Source: Paraburkholderia sp. Ac-20340
Lineage (GTDB): Bacteria > Pseudomonadota > Gammaproteobacteria > Burkholderiales > Burkholderiaceae
NCBI RefSeq assembly: GCF_017104965.1
Contig: NZ_JAAGPR010000054.1
Span: 1 to 39,636, forward strand
Direction: 5' to 3'
Length of the DNA: 39,636 nt
In this document: piece by piece, positions 8,891-17,092 of the stretch
Position numbering within the stretch: the stretch's first letter is position 1
Layout of the letters: each line of letters starts with the position of its first letter
The notes under the pieces: model-generated
The model's database searches: none
Told to the model about the DNA's origin: nothing
The model's input: the letters and a program-made list of their open reading frames with translations, nothing else
Made by a program: the position numbers and the translations under genes

Positions 8891-9169
8891 ATGAAAACAA
8901 TCCACTTCCTCCCCGCACTTCCTGCACTCGTGGCGATATTCGCCGTCACTTCCGCGTGCGCACAACCGTTGCCGATGAGCGCGCAAAGTCCCGCGCGGCA
9001 GCAGGCGGCCATGGCGAACCCGGCTTCGGTCAACTGCATCCACAACGGCGGAACGCTGCAGATCGTCGAAACGGCGGACGGCCAGACCGGCATCTGCAAG
9101 CTGCCGAACGGCCATCAATGCGAAGAGTGGGCCTTGCTGCGCGGCGATTGCCAGGTGGGCCGGCCATGA
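8891..9169 (+). CDS. DUF333-domain exported protein
   Basis: A 92-aa protein with an N-terminal signal peptide. The end (TSACAQP) could be a weak lipobox at C19 or a signal peptidase I site after ACA. The mature part carries the DUF333 pattern PASVNC...GG...ETADGQTGICKLPNGHQCEEWALLRGDC, usually found in small putative hemolysin-like envelope proteins. It probably acts in the periplasm or as an outer-membrane lipoprotein. Its TGA overlaps the ATG of the next gene (ATGA), indicating coupled translation. Confidence 0.82.
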   Translation: MKTIHFLPALPALVAIFAVTSACAQPLPMSAQSPARQQAAMANPASVNCIHNGGTLQIVETADGQTGICKLPNGHQCEEWALLRGDCQVGRP

Positions 9170-9894
9170 GTGCGGGTATGAGTGCGGCCATGGGCACGGC
9201 CGCCGTCGATTTCGACTACGGCGGCCAGGTGCAGGTGCTCGCGCATGCACTGCACGCGAGCATCGACCATGAAGCCTCCATGCCGCGAGCGCAGGTCTGG
9301 GTGGTGCATCTGCCCAATATCGATCCCGATGCCACGCTGCTGCTGCGTTTCTCGCCGCCTGAGGCGGCGGGGCGGCTGGTGGTGGAATCGGTGCTCGCGT
9401 TGAACGGCGCGCCGGTGCTGGCGGCTGAATATCCGAGCATCGAAATGGTGCGCGCGTGCGGCTACCGGCGCGCGATCTCGCTGTCGCTGAGCAAGAAGGC
9501 CAACCGTCTCGCCGAGGATATCAAGGTGCGTCTGATGCCGGGCTATATCGACGTGCTCGAGCGGATTCGCGCGGCGCGCCGGCTCGGTGACGCGCAGCCG
9601 GTACGCATGGCGCATGTGCAGTCGCAGATGCAGGCGCCGCCCAGCGTGCCCGCGCTCGCGATCGCGCAGCCCGCTCACGGCTTTCTGATGCCCAGACTAC
9701 TGGCGAGTATCGGCTTGCATAGCACCGAATGGACAGGGCATAGCCGCGTGGCGCTGCCGCGTCTGGTCACGGGCGGCCCGCAGATCGACGTTGCTGTCGA
9801 CGGCGAGCAATCGGGCACGGTGCATCTGTCGATCCGCGATCTGCCGCTCGAACGGGCGCAGGCCGTTCTGCAGCTTATCTGCGAGTTGCGCTGA
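9166..9894 (+). CDS. Hypothetical protein coupled to DUF333 gene
   Basis: A 242-aa protein of unknown function starting at the ATGA overlap with the DUF333 gene; an alternative ATG lies four codons later. It has no signal peptide or transmembrane segment. The N-terminal half reads as an alternating alpha/beta domain, and the C-terminal half contains a second short domain (SIGLHSTEWTGHSRVALPRL onward). An Ala/Pro/Gln-rich linker lies at about 150-165. I do not recognise the family. Confidence 0.72.
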   Translation: MSAGMSAAMGTAAVDFDYGGQVQVLAHALHASIDHEASMPRAQVWVVHLPNIDPDATLLLRFSPPEAAGRLVVESVLALNGAPVLAAEYPSIEMVRACGYRRAISLSLSKKANRLAEDIKVRLMPGYIDVLERIRAARRLGDAQPVRMAHVQSQMQAPPSVPALAIAQPAHGFLMPRLLASIGLHSTEWTGHSRVALPRLVTGGPQIDVAVDGEQSGTVHLSIRDLPLERAQAVLQLICELR

Positions 9895-10052
9895 AAATGA
9901 CGTGATCGCCAACGTCGGCAGTGTGAAGCGCGTGTGACAGGACGTTTTCGGGACGGCGATTTCCGAAGCTCCGGCATACTTTCGCCTGACGAGGAAAAGA
10001 CCGGCGCTGCGGCGCCGCCTCGGCAACCAGCAACCCCATAGGAGTCAAGCAA

Positions 10053-10454
10053 ATGAGCATTTTTGGCGATATCGTGAACAAGTTGTTCCACAAGGCCAAA
10101 CCCGACCAGACGCCGCCGGCCGCCGAGCCGACGCCGGACCCCGCAGCCGCCCAGGCCGCCGCTCCCGAAGCCGCGCCGGCGCCCGCGCCGCTCACCGATG
10201 TCGATGTTGCCGCCGTGATGGACCAGCTGGTGTCCGAAAGCGGCCAGACGCTGAACTGGCGCGTGTCGATCGTCGATACGATGAAGGCGCTCGGCGTGGA
10301 CAGCAGCCTCGATCACCGCAAGCAACTCGCGCAGGAGCTCAAGTACTCGGGCGACATGAACGACTCCGCGAGCATGAACATCTGGTTGCACAAGCAGGTG
10401 ATGGCTGCGCTGGCCGCGAACGGCGGCAAGCTGCCGGCCGATCTGGCAGGTTGA
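10053..10454 (+). CDS. DUF3597-family protein
   Basis: A 133-aa soluble protein starting MSIFGDIVNKLFHKAK. A Pro/Ala-rich linker covers residues about 25-47, then the DUF3597 helical domain follows (DVAAVMDQLVSESGQ, LNWRVSIVDTMKALGVDSS, LAQELKYSGDMNDSASMNIWLHKQV). The family is widespread in proteobacteria and its fold is compact and helical; its role is unknown. AGGAG precedes the ATG, and a strong terminator follows at 10508-10546, so it is probably monocistronic. Confidence 0.88.
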   Translation: MSIFGDIVNKLFHKAKPDQTPPAAEPTPDPAAAQAAAPEAAPAPAPLTDVDVAAVMDQLVSESGQTLNWRVSIVDTMKALGVDSSLDHRKQLAQELKYSGDMNDSASMNIWLHKQVMAALAANGGKLPADLAG

Positions 10455-10507
10455 GTTGATGCAGACCGCCGCGCGCTGATGGCGCGAGCCGGTTTCCGAA
10501 GCTGTTG

Positions 10508-10546
10508 AAAAGCGGGCCGCTGGAATTTCCAGCGGCCCGCTTTTTA
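10508..10546. terminator. Bidirectional rho-independent terminator
   Basis: A 13-bp perfect stem, AGCGGGCCGCTGG (10511-10523) with its complement at 10529-10541, encloses a 5-nt loop. TTTTTATT follows on the plus strand and TTTTC on the minus strand. It lies between the convergent DUF3597 gene and the DUF6515-like gene and can serve both. Confidence 0.9.
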
Positions 10547-10573
10547 TTCGTGAGCTTCGTATGACGCGGTATT

Positions 10574-11101
10574 TCAGTGCGGCGGATTGACGACGATGTA
10601 CTGCACCGTCGTTCCCGAGTACTGCGGTTGATAATAGGTCGAGCCGCACTGCTGATACGTGACACCGTTGACGTTAATCGCCGAACAGCTAGGCGGCAGC
10701 GTGTGGACGATCGAGCCCACCACGGCCGCTGTGGCGACCACTGCGCCAGTCACTGCGGCGGCTGTCGCAACCGGGTGATCGTTGTACCAGCCGCCGTTAT
10801 AACAGCAGCCGCCGTGGTTGTCGTTGTAGTTGTTGGCGACATTGGCGCGGTTATTGCTGATGTTTTGCGCTGCATTGGTCCGGTTCGAACTGACCTGCTG
10901 GGCGGTGTTCTGGCGATTGCCTTCGCGCGTGGTTCGATTGGCTTGCCGCGTGGCGACATTGGTATCGTGCGAACTTGCCATATTCGCGCGATTCACGGAC
11001 GTTTGCGCACCACCGCGGACCTGAAACGCGCTCGCCGAAGTCGTGCTCATTGCAACGATCAGTGCCACGCCAGTCGCCGTCAAGATTCTCTTTGATTTCA
11101 T
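10574..11101 (-). CDS. Exported DUF6515-like protein with Asn-rich region
   Basis: A 175-aa secreted or envelope protein. It has a clear signal peptide (residues 1-26, cleavage after SASA). Residues about 30-98 are Asn/Arg/Thr-rich with irregular short repeats (NRANM, NRTN, NNRAN). A glycine/tyrosine patch with a CC pair and a hydrophobic stretch (ATAAAVTGAVVATAAVVG) follow. The C-terminus NVNGVTYQQCGSTYYQPQYSG...VVNPP matches the DUF6515-type ending. It lies 45 bp after a DUF2092 gene, a pairing I associate with envelope-maintenance genes. The function is unknown. Confidence 0.8.
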   Translation of the reverse strand: MKSKRILTATGVALIVAMSTTSASAFQVRGGAQTSVNRANMASSHDTNVATRQANRTTREGNRQNTAQQVSSNRTNAAQNISNNRANVANNYNDNHGGCCYNGGWYNDHPVATAAAVTGAVVATAAVVGSIVHTLPPSCSAINVNGVTYQQCGSTYYQPQYSGTTVQYIVVNPPH

Positions 11102-11146
11102 GATGATCTCTGGATTGAAAGGCTATTGGTCTATCGGGCTCTTGGC

Positions 11147-11944
11147 CTATTGGGCGCCGTTGGTTTGCACGAACTTGATCTGATGTGCATTTTCAGGAGG
11201 CGAGAAGTCGAACAGCTTCGCGCTGATTTCCGGCTTCAGATTCCAGTGGTAGATCGCCGTGTACTGTGGCCGTTCCTTGTCCTGCGACGTGACGATATTT
11301 AACTTGCAGGGCAAAGGTTGGCTGCCTTTCTGAATCCAGATTTGCCAGTCCAGATTGTTTTGACGGTAGGCATAGTGGGAACACGTATTGCCACTGACGA
11401 CTTCATCGCCGATATAGACGGCCGATGTCACACGTTTTAAATCGTCGGGATTGGCGCCTAGCGTGAAGATATCGCTGAGCGGCAACTCAATGCCGTATTT
11501 GTTCTCGAGATCGCCCATTAGCTCCTTGATTGTTGCAGGAGCCGGAGCACTGGCATAGTAATTACCCGGTTCGGTAAACAGTGTAAAAGTTTTGCCGTTG
11601 TAAAAAACGTGGCGGCTGTAACCCGGCGCGCCACCGACAATATCGACCTTGAGACTATCGGGACGGCTAACTGTCAGTTTCGTGTTGTGCGATAGCTGGA
11701 TCAATTGCGTCGTTGCGCCGTTGACCATGATCTGATCGGTCGTTGAATCAACGTCTAGATCGAATTGCTTGACCGTCTCCATGAAGCTGCTCATTCTGGT
11801 CAGGGCGTCCAGTGCCTCTGGATCGGGTTTCGTTGCAGCAGCTGGCGCGACGACTTTCTTAGCCGCCATGGCAGCCTCGCCGGCTGCGCAGAACGTGAGC
11901 GCCACTGCCGCGAGGGCTGCAAGTCTGTCAAGACGTTGTGTCAT
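11147..11944 (-). CDS. DUF2092-family periplasmic protein
   Basis: A 265-aa protein with a signal peptide (cleavage around AMA-AKK). The mature region matches DUF2092 (PEALDALTRMSSFMETVKQFDLDVDSTTDQ, FYNGKTFTLFTEPGNYYA, LPLSDIF). That family is thought to have a LolA/LolB-like lipid-carrier fold, so it may bind an envelope lipid or lipoprotein. AAGGAG lies just before the ATG. It is the first gene of a two-gene operon with the DUF6515-like gene. Base composition here is AT-richer than in the flanking catabolic genes. Confidence 0.85.
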   Translation of the reverse strand: MTQRLDRLAALAAVALTFCAAGEAAMAAKKVVAPAAATKPDPEALDALTRMSSFMETVKQFDLDVDSTTDQIMVNGATTQLIQLSHNTKLTVSRPDSLKVDIVGGAPGYSRHVFYNGKTFTLFTEPGNYYASAPAPATIKELMGDLENKYGIELPLSDIFTLGANPDDLKRVTSAVYIGDEVVSGNTCSHYAYRQNNLDWQIWIQKGSQPLPCKLNIVTSQDKERPQYTAIYHWNLKPEISAKLFDFSPPENAHQIKFVQTNGAQ

Positions 11945-12452
11945 TCGCCTTCTCCTTTAATCAGGCTTCTTCAACCGCTGGTTTGACAACGTTGTTGCTG
12001 CCACGGCCAACGACGGGAGTACGTCAGTCCCACGGACTCCCATGCAGGAAATCGATACGCAAGACCCTATTAAACAACGCTTTTCGGATCAGGGTTCTGT
12101 GAAGTGGCAGGGGCGCAATATTTAACATGTGCGCAGCGGGCCAACCATGATTTGAAACAAGGAGAAGACAACAGAATGGAGGACGCTATCGTCGAATTGC
12201 CGAATGGATCATGCTTTTATATTTAAAAGCATGCTGGAGACATGAAAGTCAGTGGCGAATTCAGACATTGCAATGCGATATGGTTTTTATCGGCGATCAG
12301 AATTTCGCATAAACATGACTTTCGATTGCGTCATTCTCAGTGGCATTCCTGCTGGATAAAACCTTGCGGGTTTTGTTCGCTCGAGCCGGCTGCAAAGCGA
12401 GGCAATGCAGCCGCGAGCGATTTAATCCGTCTTTATGGCGTTCAGCCGGGCA
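11945..12452. other. Intergenic AT-rich region with micro-ORF and hairpin
   Basis: No gene of normal size is convincing in this 508-bp gap; an ORF at 12242-12517 has poor ribosome spacing and runs into an antisense gene. ATG at 12176 follows AAGGAG (12159-12164) and encodes 16 residues ending at TAA 12224-12226. That stop falls inside a perfect hairpin: CATGCTTTTA (12210-12219), loop TATT, TAAAAGCATG (12224-12233). It could be a leader peptide or attenuator, or chance. Confidence 0.45.
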
Positions 12453-12827
12453 TTAACCGGGTTGGCGCGAATTGGCGTCCACATACACCCACGCCTGCTT
12501 GCCGGAAGCGAGCGTGACGAGATCGCGCCGGTATTCGGCGACTTCATAGGCATCGGCGTGCGCGAGTTCTTCCGGCGTGATGGCGAACACGGCGCCGCTC
12601 ACGCGATCGGCGGGATTGCCGGTCCAGGTCACGACAGGATGATGGGTCTTGCCGCTGGTTGCGACCACAGCCGGGTCTTCGATCTTGAGCATCGTGAGCG
12701 AAAAGCCAGGCATCTCGTCGGCTTCGCCATCGAGCTTGCGGCCGAAGGTGGCGATCTGCACCTGCTCGAGCTGCAGGGTGCCGTAGGAGAAGAGCTGTTC
12801 GGAGAACGGGGAGTCGGTGTGGGTCAT
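12453..12827 (-). CDS. AIG2-like gamma-glutamylcyclotransferase-fold protein
   Basis: A 124-aa protein of the AIG2/GGCT-like superfamily. The N-terminal LFSYGTLQ (residues 12-19) is the family substrate-binding loop. The GAVFAITPEELAHADAYE segment (79-95) corresponds to the conserved strand and acidic helix, with E95 a candidate catalytic residue. Members may act on gamma-glutamyl peptides, but many are of unproven activity. It is divergent from the YbaK-type gene at 12985. No strong ribosome site is visible before the ATG. Confidence 0.85.
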   Translation of the reverse strand: MTHTDSPFSEQLFSYGTLQLEQVQIATFGRKLDGEADEMPGFSLTMLKIEDPAVVATSGKTHHPVVTWTGNPADRVSGAVFAITPEELAHADAYEVAEYRRDLVTLASGKQAWVYVDANSRQPG

Positions 12828-12984
12828 GGTGCGGGTCCGAAAGAGAACGGCGAATACGTCGATACACTGCGCCAGTCATTATAGGGTTCGTTTTGCGCGG
12901 CTGCCCGCGGGTCGGCAAGCGGCGGTGCGCCCGTTGCCCGTAAAATAAGCGGCTGCACCCTGCAATCGACGGAGACCGCATCGC

Positions 12985-13536
12985 ATGGAAGCCCCGCATC
13001 ATCAACTCGACATCGTTCCCGACGCGCAACGCGAACACCATTTGCCGCCCAACGTCATGGCCCGCTTGCCAGCAGAAGGCGTGACGGTTTTCAGCGTCGC
13101 CGACGATGCCTCCGACACCGCGCAATTCAGCGAGCGTTATGGTTTCGGCCTCGAAGACTGCGCGAATACGCTGGTGCTGCGCTACAAGCGCGAGGGTGCG
13201 GAACGCCACGCCGCCGTGGTGACGCTCGGCTCGCGCCGGCTCGACGTCAATGGCGCGGTCAAGGCGCGGCTGGGTGCGCAGCGGCTGTCGTTCGCGAAGC
13301 GCGAACAGGCGGTCGAACTCACGGGGATGGAGTTCGGCGGCATCACGGCATTCGGCGTGCCCGACGACTGGGTCGTGCTCGTCGATGCTGCGGTGATGGC
13401 GCGCGAGCGCATTGTCATGGGCGCAGGCGTGCGGGCCACCAAGCTGTTGCTCGCGCCCGCGCTGCTCGAACAGTTGCCCAATGTCGATATTGCGCCGCTG
13501 GTCTTCGATGAAGATGAAACTACACAGGCATCCTGA
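12985..13536 (+). CDS. YbaK/EbsC-type aminoacyl-tRNA deacylase
   Basis: A 183-aa single-domain editing protein of the YbaK/ProX (INS) superfamily, which hydrolyses mischarged aminoacyl-tRNA in trans. The family region LVLRYKREGAERHAAVVTLGSRRLD, the KREQAVELTGMEFGGITAFGVP block (putative substrate loop) and the ATKLLLAPALL segment are visible. GGAG stands before the ATG. It is close to the family's usual length. Which tRNA it edits cannot be told from sequence. Confidence 0.87.
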   Translation: MEAPHHQLDIVPDAQREHHLPPNVMARLPAEGVTVFSVADDASDTAQFSERYGFGLEDCANTLVLRYKREGAERHAAVVTLGSRRLDVNGAVKARLGAQRLSFAKREQAVELTGMEFGGITAFGVPDDWVVLVDAAVMARERIVMGAGVRATKLLLAPALLEQLPNVDIAPLVFDEDETTQAS

Positions 13537-13581
13537 TTAATTTTCAGGTATCGACCATCTTGCGCGAGCCCGGCGCTCGCT

Positions 13582-14385
13582 TCAAACGGCTCGTGCTACG
13601 CGCCCGATCGCATCGACGATAACTTGCGGCGCGTCGCGCTGCACGAAATGCTCGCTCTGCGGTGCGCGTATCAGTTCGGCGCGTGAAGACAGCGCGAGAA
13701 AACCTTCCTGCATACGCTCCCAGGCACGTTGCAACGCCTCGCGCTGTTCGGCAGCGAAGAAAGGCGAATGCTCGAACGACGCCGCCACGATCACGGCCAT
13801 CGGCAGATCGCCCAGCGTATCGATTGCGCTTACCGCGCGAAAGCTGGCGGGGAAGTCGATGTTTTCGGGCGTGGTGTGCGCATCGCGCCAGCCTTCGCGC
13901 CAGAGTGCGCGCATCGACTGCAGGGCGCTCGAATCGTCCGGCGTAGGTTCGACGAATGCAGGGCCGAAGCGCTCGAATTGCCCTTCGTGCATGGCTTCGA
14001 CAAGCACGAGCCCGCAGGTCTGCGCGCGAAAACGATGAGCGAAGAGGCGCATGAGCAGACCGCCAAACGAATGACCGACCAGCAGCCACGGCGTGGGAAG
14101 GCGTGCTGACTGCAGGAGTTGCGCGAGGTCTTCGATCATGGCGTTAGCGTCGCGCGGACCGCGCGCGGGATCGCTGGCGCCGCGTCCCGCGCGATCGTAG
14201 CGAAACACGCGAAAGTGCGGCTCGATTGCGGCTTGCACGTCCTGCCAGGCTGCACTCTCCAGGCCCAGGCCGGTTTCGAGCACGACGCTGGGCGAGCCCT
14301 TGCCCGATGTCCACCAGGCAAGGCGCTTGCCGCGGATATCGGTGAAATGGGGGGCGGCGGCGGGAAGAGCAGCTTGATCCGGCAT
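13582..14385 (-). CDS. Alpha/beta hydrolase
   Basis: A 267-aa alpha/beta-hydrolase-fold protein. The nucleophile elbow is GHSFGG with S106, the oxyanion-side motif GLGLESAAW is at 39-47, and the C-terminal histidine is H246 (SEHFVQRDAP). It is soluble with no signal peptide. It lies 71 bp downstream of the TPR glycosyltransferase on the same strand, possibly in one transcript. The substrate is unknown; esterase or lipase-like activity is likely. Confidence 0.88.
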   Translation of the reverse strand: MPDQAALPAAAPHFTDIRGKRLAWWTSGKGSPSVVLETGLGLESAAWQDVQAAIEPHFRVFRYDRAGRGASDPARGPRDANAMIEDLAQLLQSARLPTPWLLVGHSFGGLLMRLFAHRFRAQTCGLVLVEAMHEGQFERFGPAFVEPTPDDSSALQSMRALWREGWRDAHTTPENIDFPASFRAVSAIDTLGDLPMAVIVAASFEHSPFFAAEQREALQRAWERMQEGFLALSSRAELIRAPQSEHFVQRDAPQVIVDAIGRVARAV

Positions 14386-14456
14386 GATGGGCGGGACGTT
14401 TCAAGGCGCGACATGCGCAATACACGCGCACTATAACCGCATCTCGCCGTCTGGCA

Positions 14457-15761
14457 TTACGCTCGCGCCGAGGCCAGTGCGTGCAACGCTTGCGCGACGC
14501 GCGCGACCACGGGTTGCCAGTCGCCGGGGCGCGGCTGGCGGAACAGCGTGACGCTGTCGTACCAGCGCTGCTTTTCGGCGCTTCCCCACGCCCATTGCGA
14601 TACGTGATCGAGCATCGCATAAACCGGCACGCCCAACGCGCCGCCAAGGTGCAGCGGCGCGCTGTCGATGGTCACGATGGCATCGAGTGTGCTGACATGC
14701 GCGGCCACATCGTCGAAGCCGAGCTGATAGTGATGCGTGAGATCGCAATGCGCCACGCTGGCGGGCAGTGCCGCGCCGCCGGGTGTCAGCGGATGAAAAA
14801 CCACATTGGGCACAGAAAAGAGCGCGTCGAGCGTTTCCAGATCCATCGAGCGTTGAGCGTCGCGTCGATGTTTGGAGTCGCCGCGCCAGACGAGGCCGAT
14901 CTGCAATGCGTCGCGCCGGGGCGTGCGTGCATGAACGAGCGCGCGCCACGCCTCCACGCGGGAGGCGTCCGCTGCCAGATACGGCGTGCCGCGCACGTCG
15001 TCCGGCTTGAGGCGCAGCATGAGCGGCACACTCATGATCGGCAGGCAGTAGTCGGGCGTGCCGTGCTGCGCGTAGGCCTGCGTTTCGATTTCGACGCAAG
15101 GCGCGAAATGACGCGAAAAAAGCGCATGCAGTGCCTGCCTGCACGCCAGCACCATCCGGCCGCCTTCATGCTGCACGCGTGCCGCGAGCGCGGGCAGCAG
15201 GCGCGCCATTTGCAGATCGTCGCCGTTGCCTTGTTCGCTGTACACCAGCAAGGTGCGGCCTTCGAGCGATTGACCGGCCCAATGCGGCGCGACACGCGCC
15301 ATGATCGACACGATGCTGTTGTGCGCGCGATCCGCCCGGCCAAGGCGCGCTTCGTAGCGCGCCCAGCCGCGTCGCCAATCGCCGTTGCGCAATTCGATTT
15401 CGGCGAGATCCACGGCTGGCGTGGTCGCGCCGGGATCGAGCTTGAGCGCGCGTTCGTAGAGACGCTGGGCCTCGCCGTAACGGCCTTGCTCCGCCACGAA
15501 CTGCGCCATGGCAGCGACGATGTTCGCGTTGCCGGGGTTGAGGGCATGGGCGCCGCGCATGGTGTTTTCGGCCGCTGCGGGCGCATGCCGGCGCCATTGC
15601 GCGCCAGCCAGTTGCCACGCGACTTCCGCATTGGCGGGATCATGGGCCAGCGACGTGAGACACAGGCTTTCGACCGCTGCCCAATCGCCCGCGAAGCGCT
15701 TTTCGAGGATGGTCTGAAGCGACGGATTCGGAGCGTCGATCAGGGCTTCGGCGTCTGGCAT
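14457..15761 (-). CDS. TPR-domain glycosyltransferase (GT9/OGT-like C-terminus)
   Basis: A 434-aa protein. Residues about 20-140 form TPR-like helical repeats (DPANAEVAWQLAGAQWRR; NPGNANIVAAMAQFVAEQGRYGEAQRLYERALKLDP). The C-terminal part is GT-B-like, with IGLVWRGDSKHRRDAQRSM and DAIVTIDSAPLHLGGALGVPVYAML resembling the acceptor/donor region of heptosyltransferase/OGT-type enzymes. It may glycosylate a surface protein such as flagellin or a pilin, which is inference. The start at 15761 (MPDAE) is chosen because the upstream extension to 15833 is not conserved-looking, although no clear ribosome site is visible. Confidence 0.85.
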   Translation of the reverse strand: MPDAEALIDAPNPSLQTILEKRFAGDWAAVESLCLTSLAHDPANAEVAWQLAGAQWRRHAPAAAENTMRGAHALNPGNANIVAAMAQFVAEQGRYGEAQRLYERALKLDPGATTPAVDLAEIELRNGDWRRGWARYEARLGRADRAHNSIVSIMARVAPHWAGQSLEGRTLLVYSEQGNGDDLQMARLLPALAARVQHEGGRMVLACRQALHALFSRHFAPCVEIETQAYAQHGTPDYCLPIMSVPLMLRLKPDDVRGTPYLAADASRVEAWRALVHARTPRRDALQIGLVWRGDSKHRRDAQRSMDLETLDALFSVPNVVFHPLTPGGAALPASVAHCDLTHHYQLGFDDVAAHVSTLDAIVTIDSAPLHLGGALGVPVYAMLDHVSQWAWGSAEKQRWYDSVTLFRQPRPGDWQPVVARVAQALHALASARA

Positions 15762-15925
15762 GGCGGTGTTATCGGTATGATTGGTATTCCTGATTATTGC
15801 GATGCTGCGAGTGATCAGGAAAAGGGCGCACATTATCGCCCGAAGCCGCGCTGCAAACCTCTGGAATCCGTGCCGATGCCTTGATGGGCGTCATTGGCCA
15901 GGTGCTTGACAGGCCGGCAAGCGAG

Positions 15926-15957
15926 TAAAAAGCGGCACGGCCGACGCCCGTGCCGTT
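15926..15957 (-). terminator. Rho-independent terminator of Fnr-type gene
   Basis: On the minus strand, CGGCACGG (15955-15948) pairs with CCGTGCCG (15940-15933) across a 7-nt loop, followed by CTTTTTACTC. It lies 37 bp beyond the Fnr-type stop codon and before the glycosyltransferase gene, so the two are probably not one operon. Confidence 0.75.
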
Positions 15958-15993
15958 AATGCCCCTTTAAAGAAGCGCTTTAAAGAAGAGGCT

Positions 15994-16758
15994 TTAAAGC
16001 GCCCGCAACCCTTCCATATCGACGATACGAATCAGCTTGCCTTGCGCGTCGATCAGATTGCGCTTCTGGAAGCGCGAGAGAATCCGGCTCACCGTTTCGA
16101 GCGTAATGCCCAGATAGCTGCCCATATCCTCACGGGACATGCGCAGATGGAATTCGGTGTGCGAGTAGCCGCGCTGCCAGTTGCGCTCCGAGACATCGAG
16201 CAGGAACGCGGCCACGCGTTCTTCGGCGGAGAGCGAGCCCAGCACCATCATCTGCGAGGCTTCGCGATTGAACTGGTCGCCCATCAGGCGGTGCAGGCGT
16301 TCCTGCATCGTCGCGGTTTCGCGGCACAGGCTCTTGAGCGCGGCGTAGGGCAGGGTGCAGATCGAACTGTCTTCCAGCGCGATGGCGCTGAACGCATGCG
16401 TGTCGCTGGCGATGCCGTCGAGGCCGAGCGCTTCGCCCGCCAGTTGCAGGCCGGTGATCTGCTCGCGGCCGTCACGATGCACGATCAGCGTCTTGAGCGA
16501 GCCGGAGCGCACGGCGTAGAGGTTGTCGAAGCGGTCGCCGGCGCGGTAGAGCGCTTCGCCGCGGCGGACCTTGCGCACGCTGCAGATCAGGGCTTCGAGC
16601 TTGGGCACTTCGTCGGAGGCGAGGCCTTGCGGGATGCACAGATGGCGCATCGCGCAGGCCGAGCAGCGCGCGACCGTCTGTTTGGCGGCGATGGGCGCGC
16701 GGCTGGCAGGACCGCCATGGCGGACGACGACTTGGGATACCGCGGTAGGGGACAGCAT
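15994..16758 (-). CDS. Fnr-family oxygen-sensing transcriptional regulator
   Basis: A 254-aa CRP/FNR-type regulator. Cysteines C32, C35, C41 and C134 reproduce the spacing of E. coli FNR (C20, C23, C29, C122), so a 4Fe-4S cluster responding to O2 is expected. The cyclic-nucleotide-type barrel covers about 50-160. The HTH at about 205-235 (SREDMGSYLGITLETVSRILSRFQ) carries the E-x2-S-R recognition pattern that reads TTGAT-type half-sites. ATG at 16758 with AGGAG is preferred to an upstream start at 16800. Three CTTTAAAG palindromes lie at and just after the stop. Confidence 0.94.
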   Translation of the reverse strand: MLSPTAVSQVVVRHGGPASRAPIAAKQTVARCSACAMRHLCIPQGLASDEVPKLEALICSVRKVRRGEALYRAGDRFDNLYAVRSGSLKTLIVHRDGREQITGLQLAGEALGLDGIASDTHAFSAIALEDSSICTLPYAALKSLCRETATMQERLHRLMGDQFNREASQMMVLGSLSAEERVAAFLLDVSERNWQRGYSHTEFHLRMSREDMGSYLGITLETVSRILSRFQKRNLIDAQGKLIRIVDMEGLRAL

Positions 16759-17092
16759 CGAAACACTCCTCTGATCGGTTCCTGAATATTGTCCCCTCAC
16801 AGAGAAGGGTTAAATAGGCGACAAAATGACGCGCATCAGGAACGGCTCTGGTCGAGCCTTGTCAGGTGGCGCTTTTCGTGATCGTGCTATCCCGGAAAAA
16901 AGATGCGACTTGGGAAAATGTGCCGAAAACGGACAATCTAGTCGCGACCGCTCTTGTCACAATGCGAAAAAGACGCCCCTCTCGCGTTATTGAGCGCAGA
17001 CATCCGAGATGGGCATGCGCGCTTCAGACGTAGCGAACGGCAGGCATTCTTCCTTGAACACTGCCTGCCGGCCGCCTGGTCCGGCGATCTGT
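16759..17092. other. Upstream region of Fnr-type gene; possible FNR box
   Basis: No gene is convincing here. ATGAC-GCGC-ATCAG at 16826-16839 matches the FNR consensus TTGAT-N4-ATCAA at 7 of 10 positions and lies about 70-80 bp before the Fnr-type start, so autoregulation is possible. The match is weak. The rest includes the AT-richer end of the acyltransferase region. Confidence 0.35.

Noticed and set aside
12242..12517. 91-codon plus-strand ORF
   Set aside because: GGAG is only 3 nt from the ATG, and the 3' part runs antisense over the AIG2-like gene.
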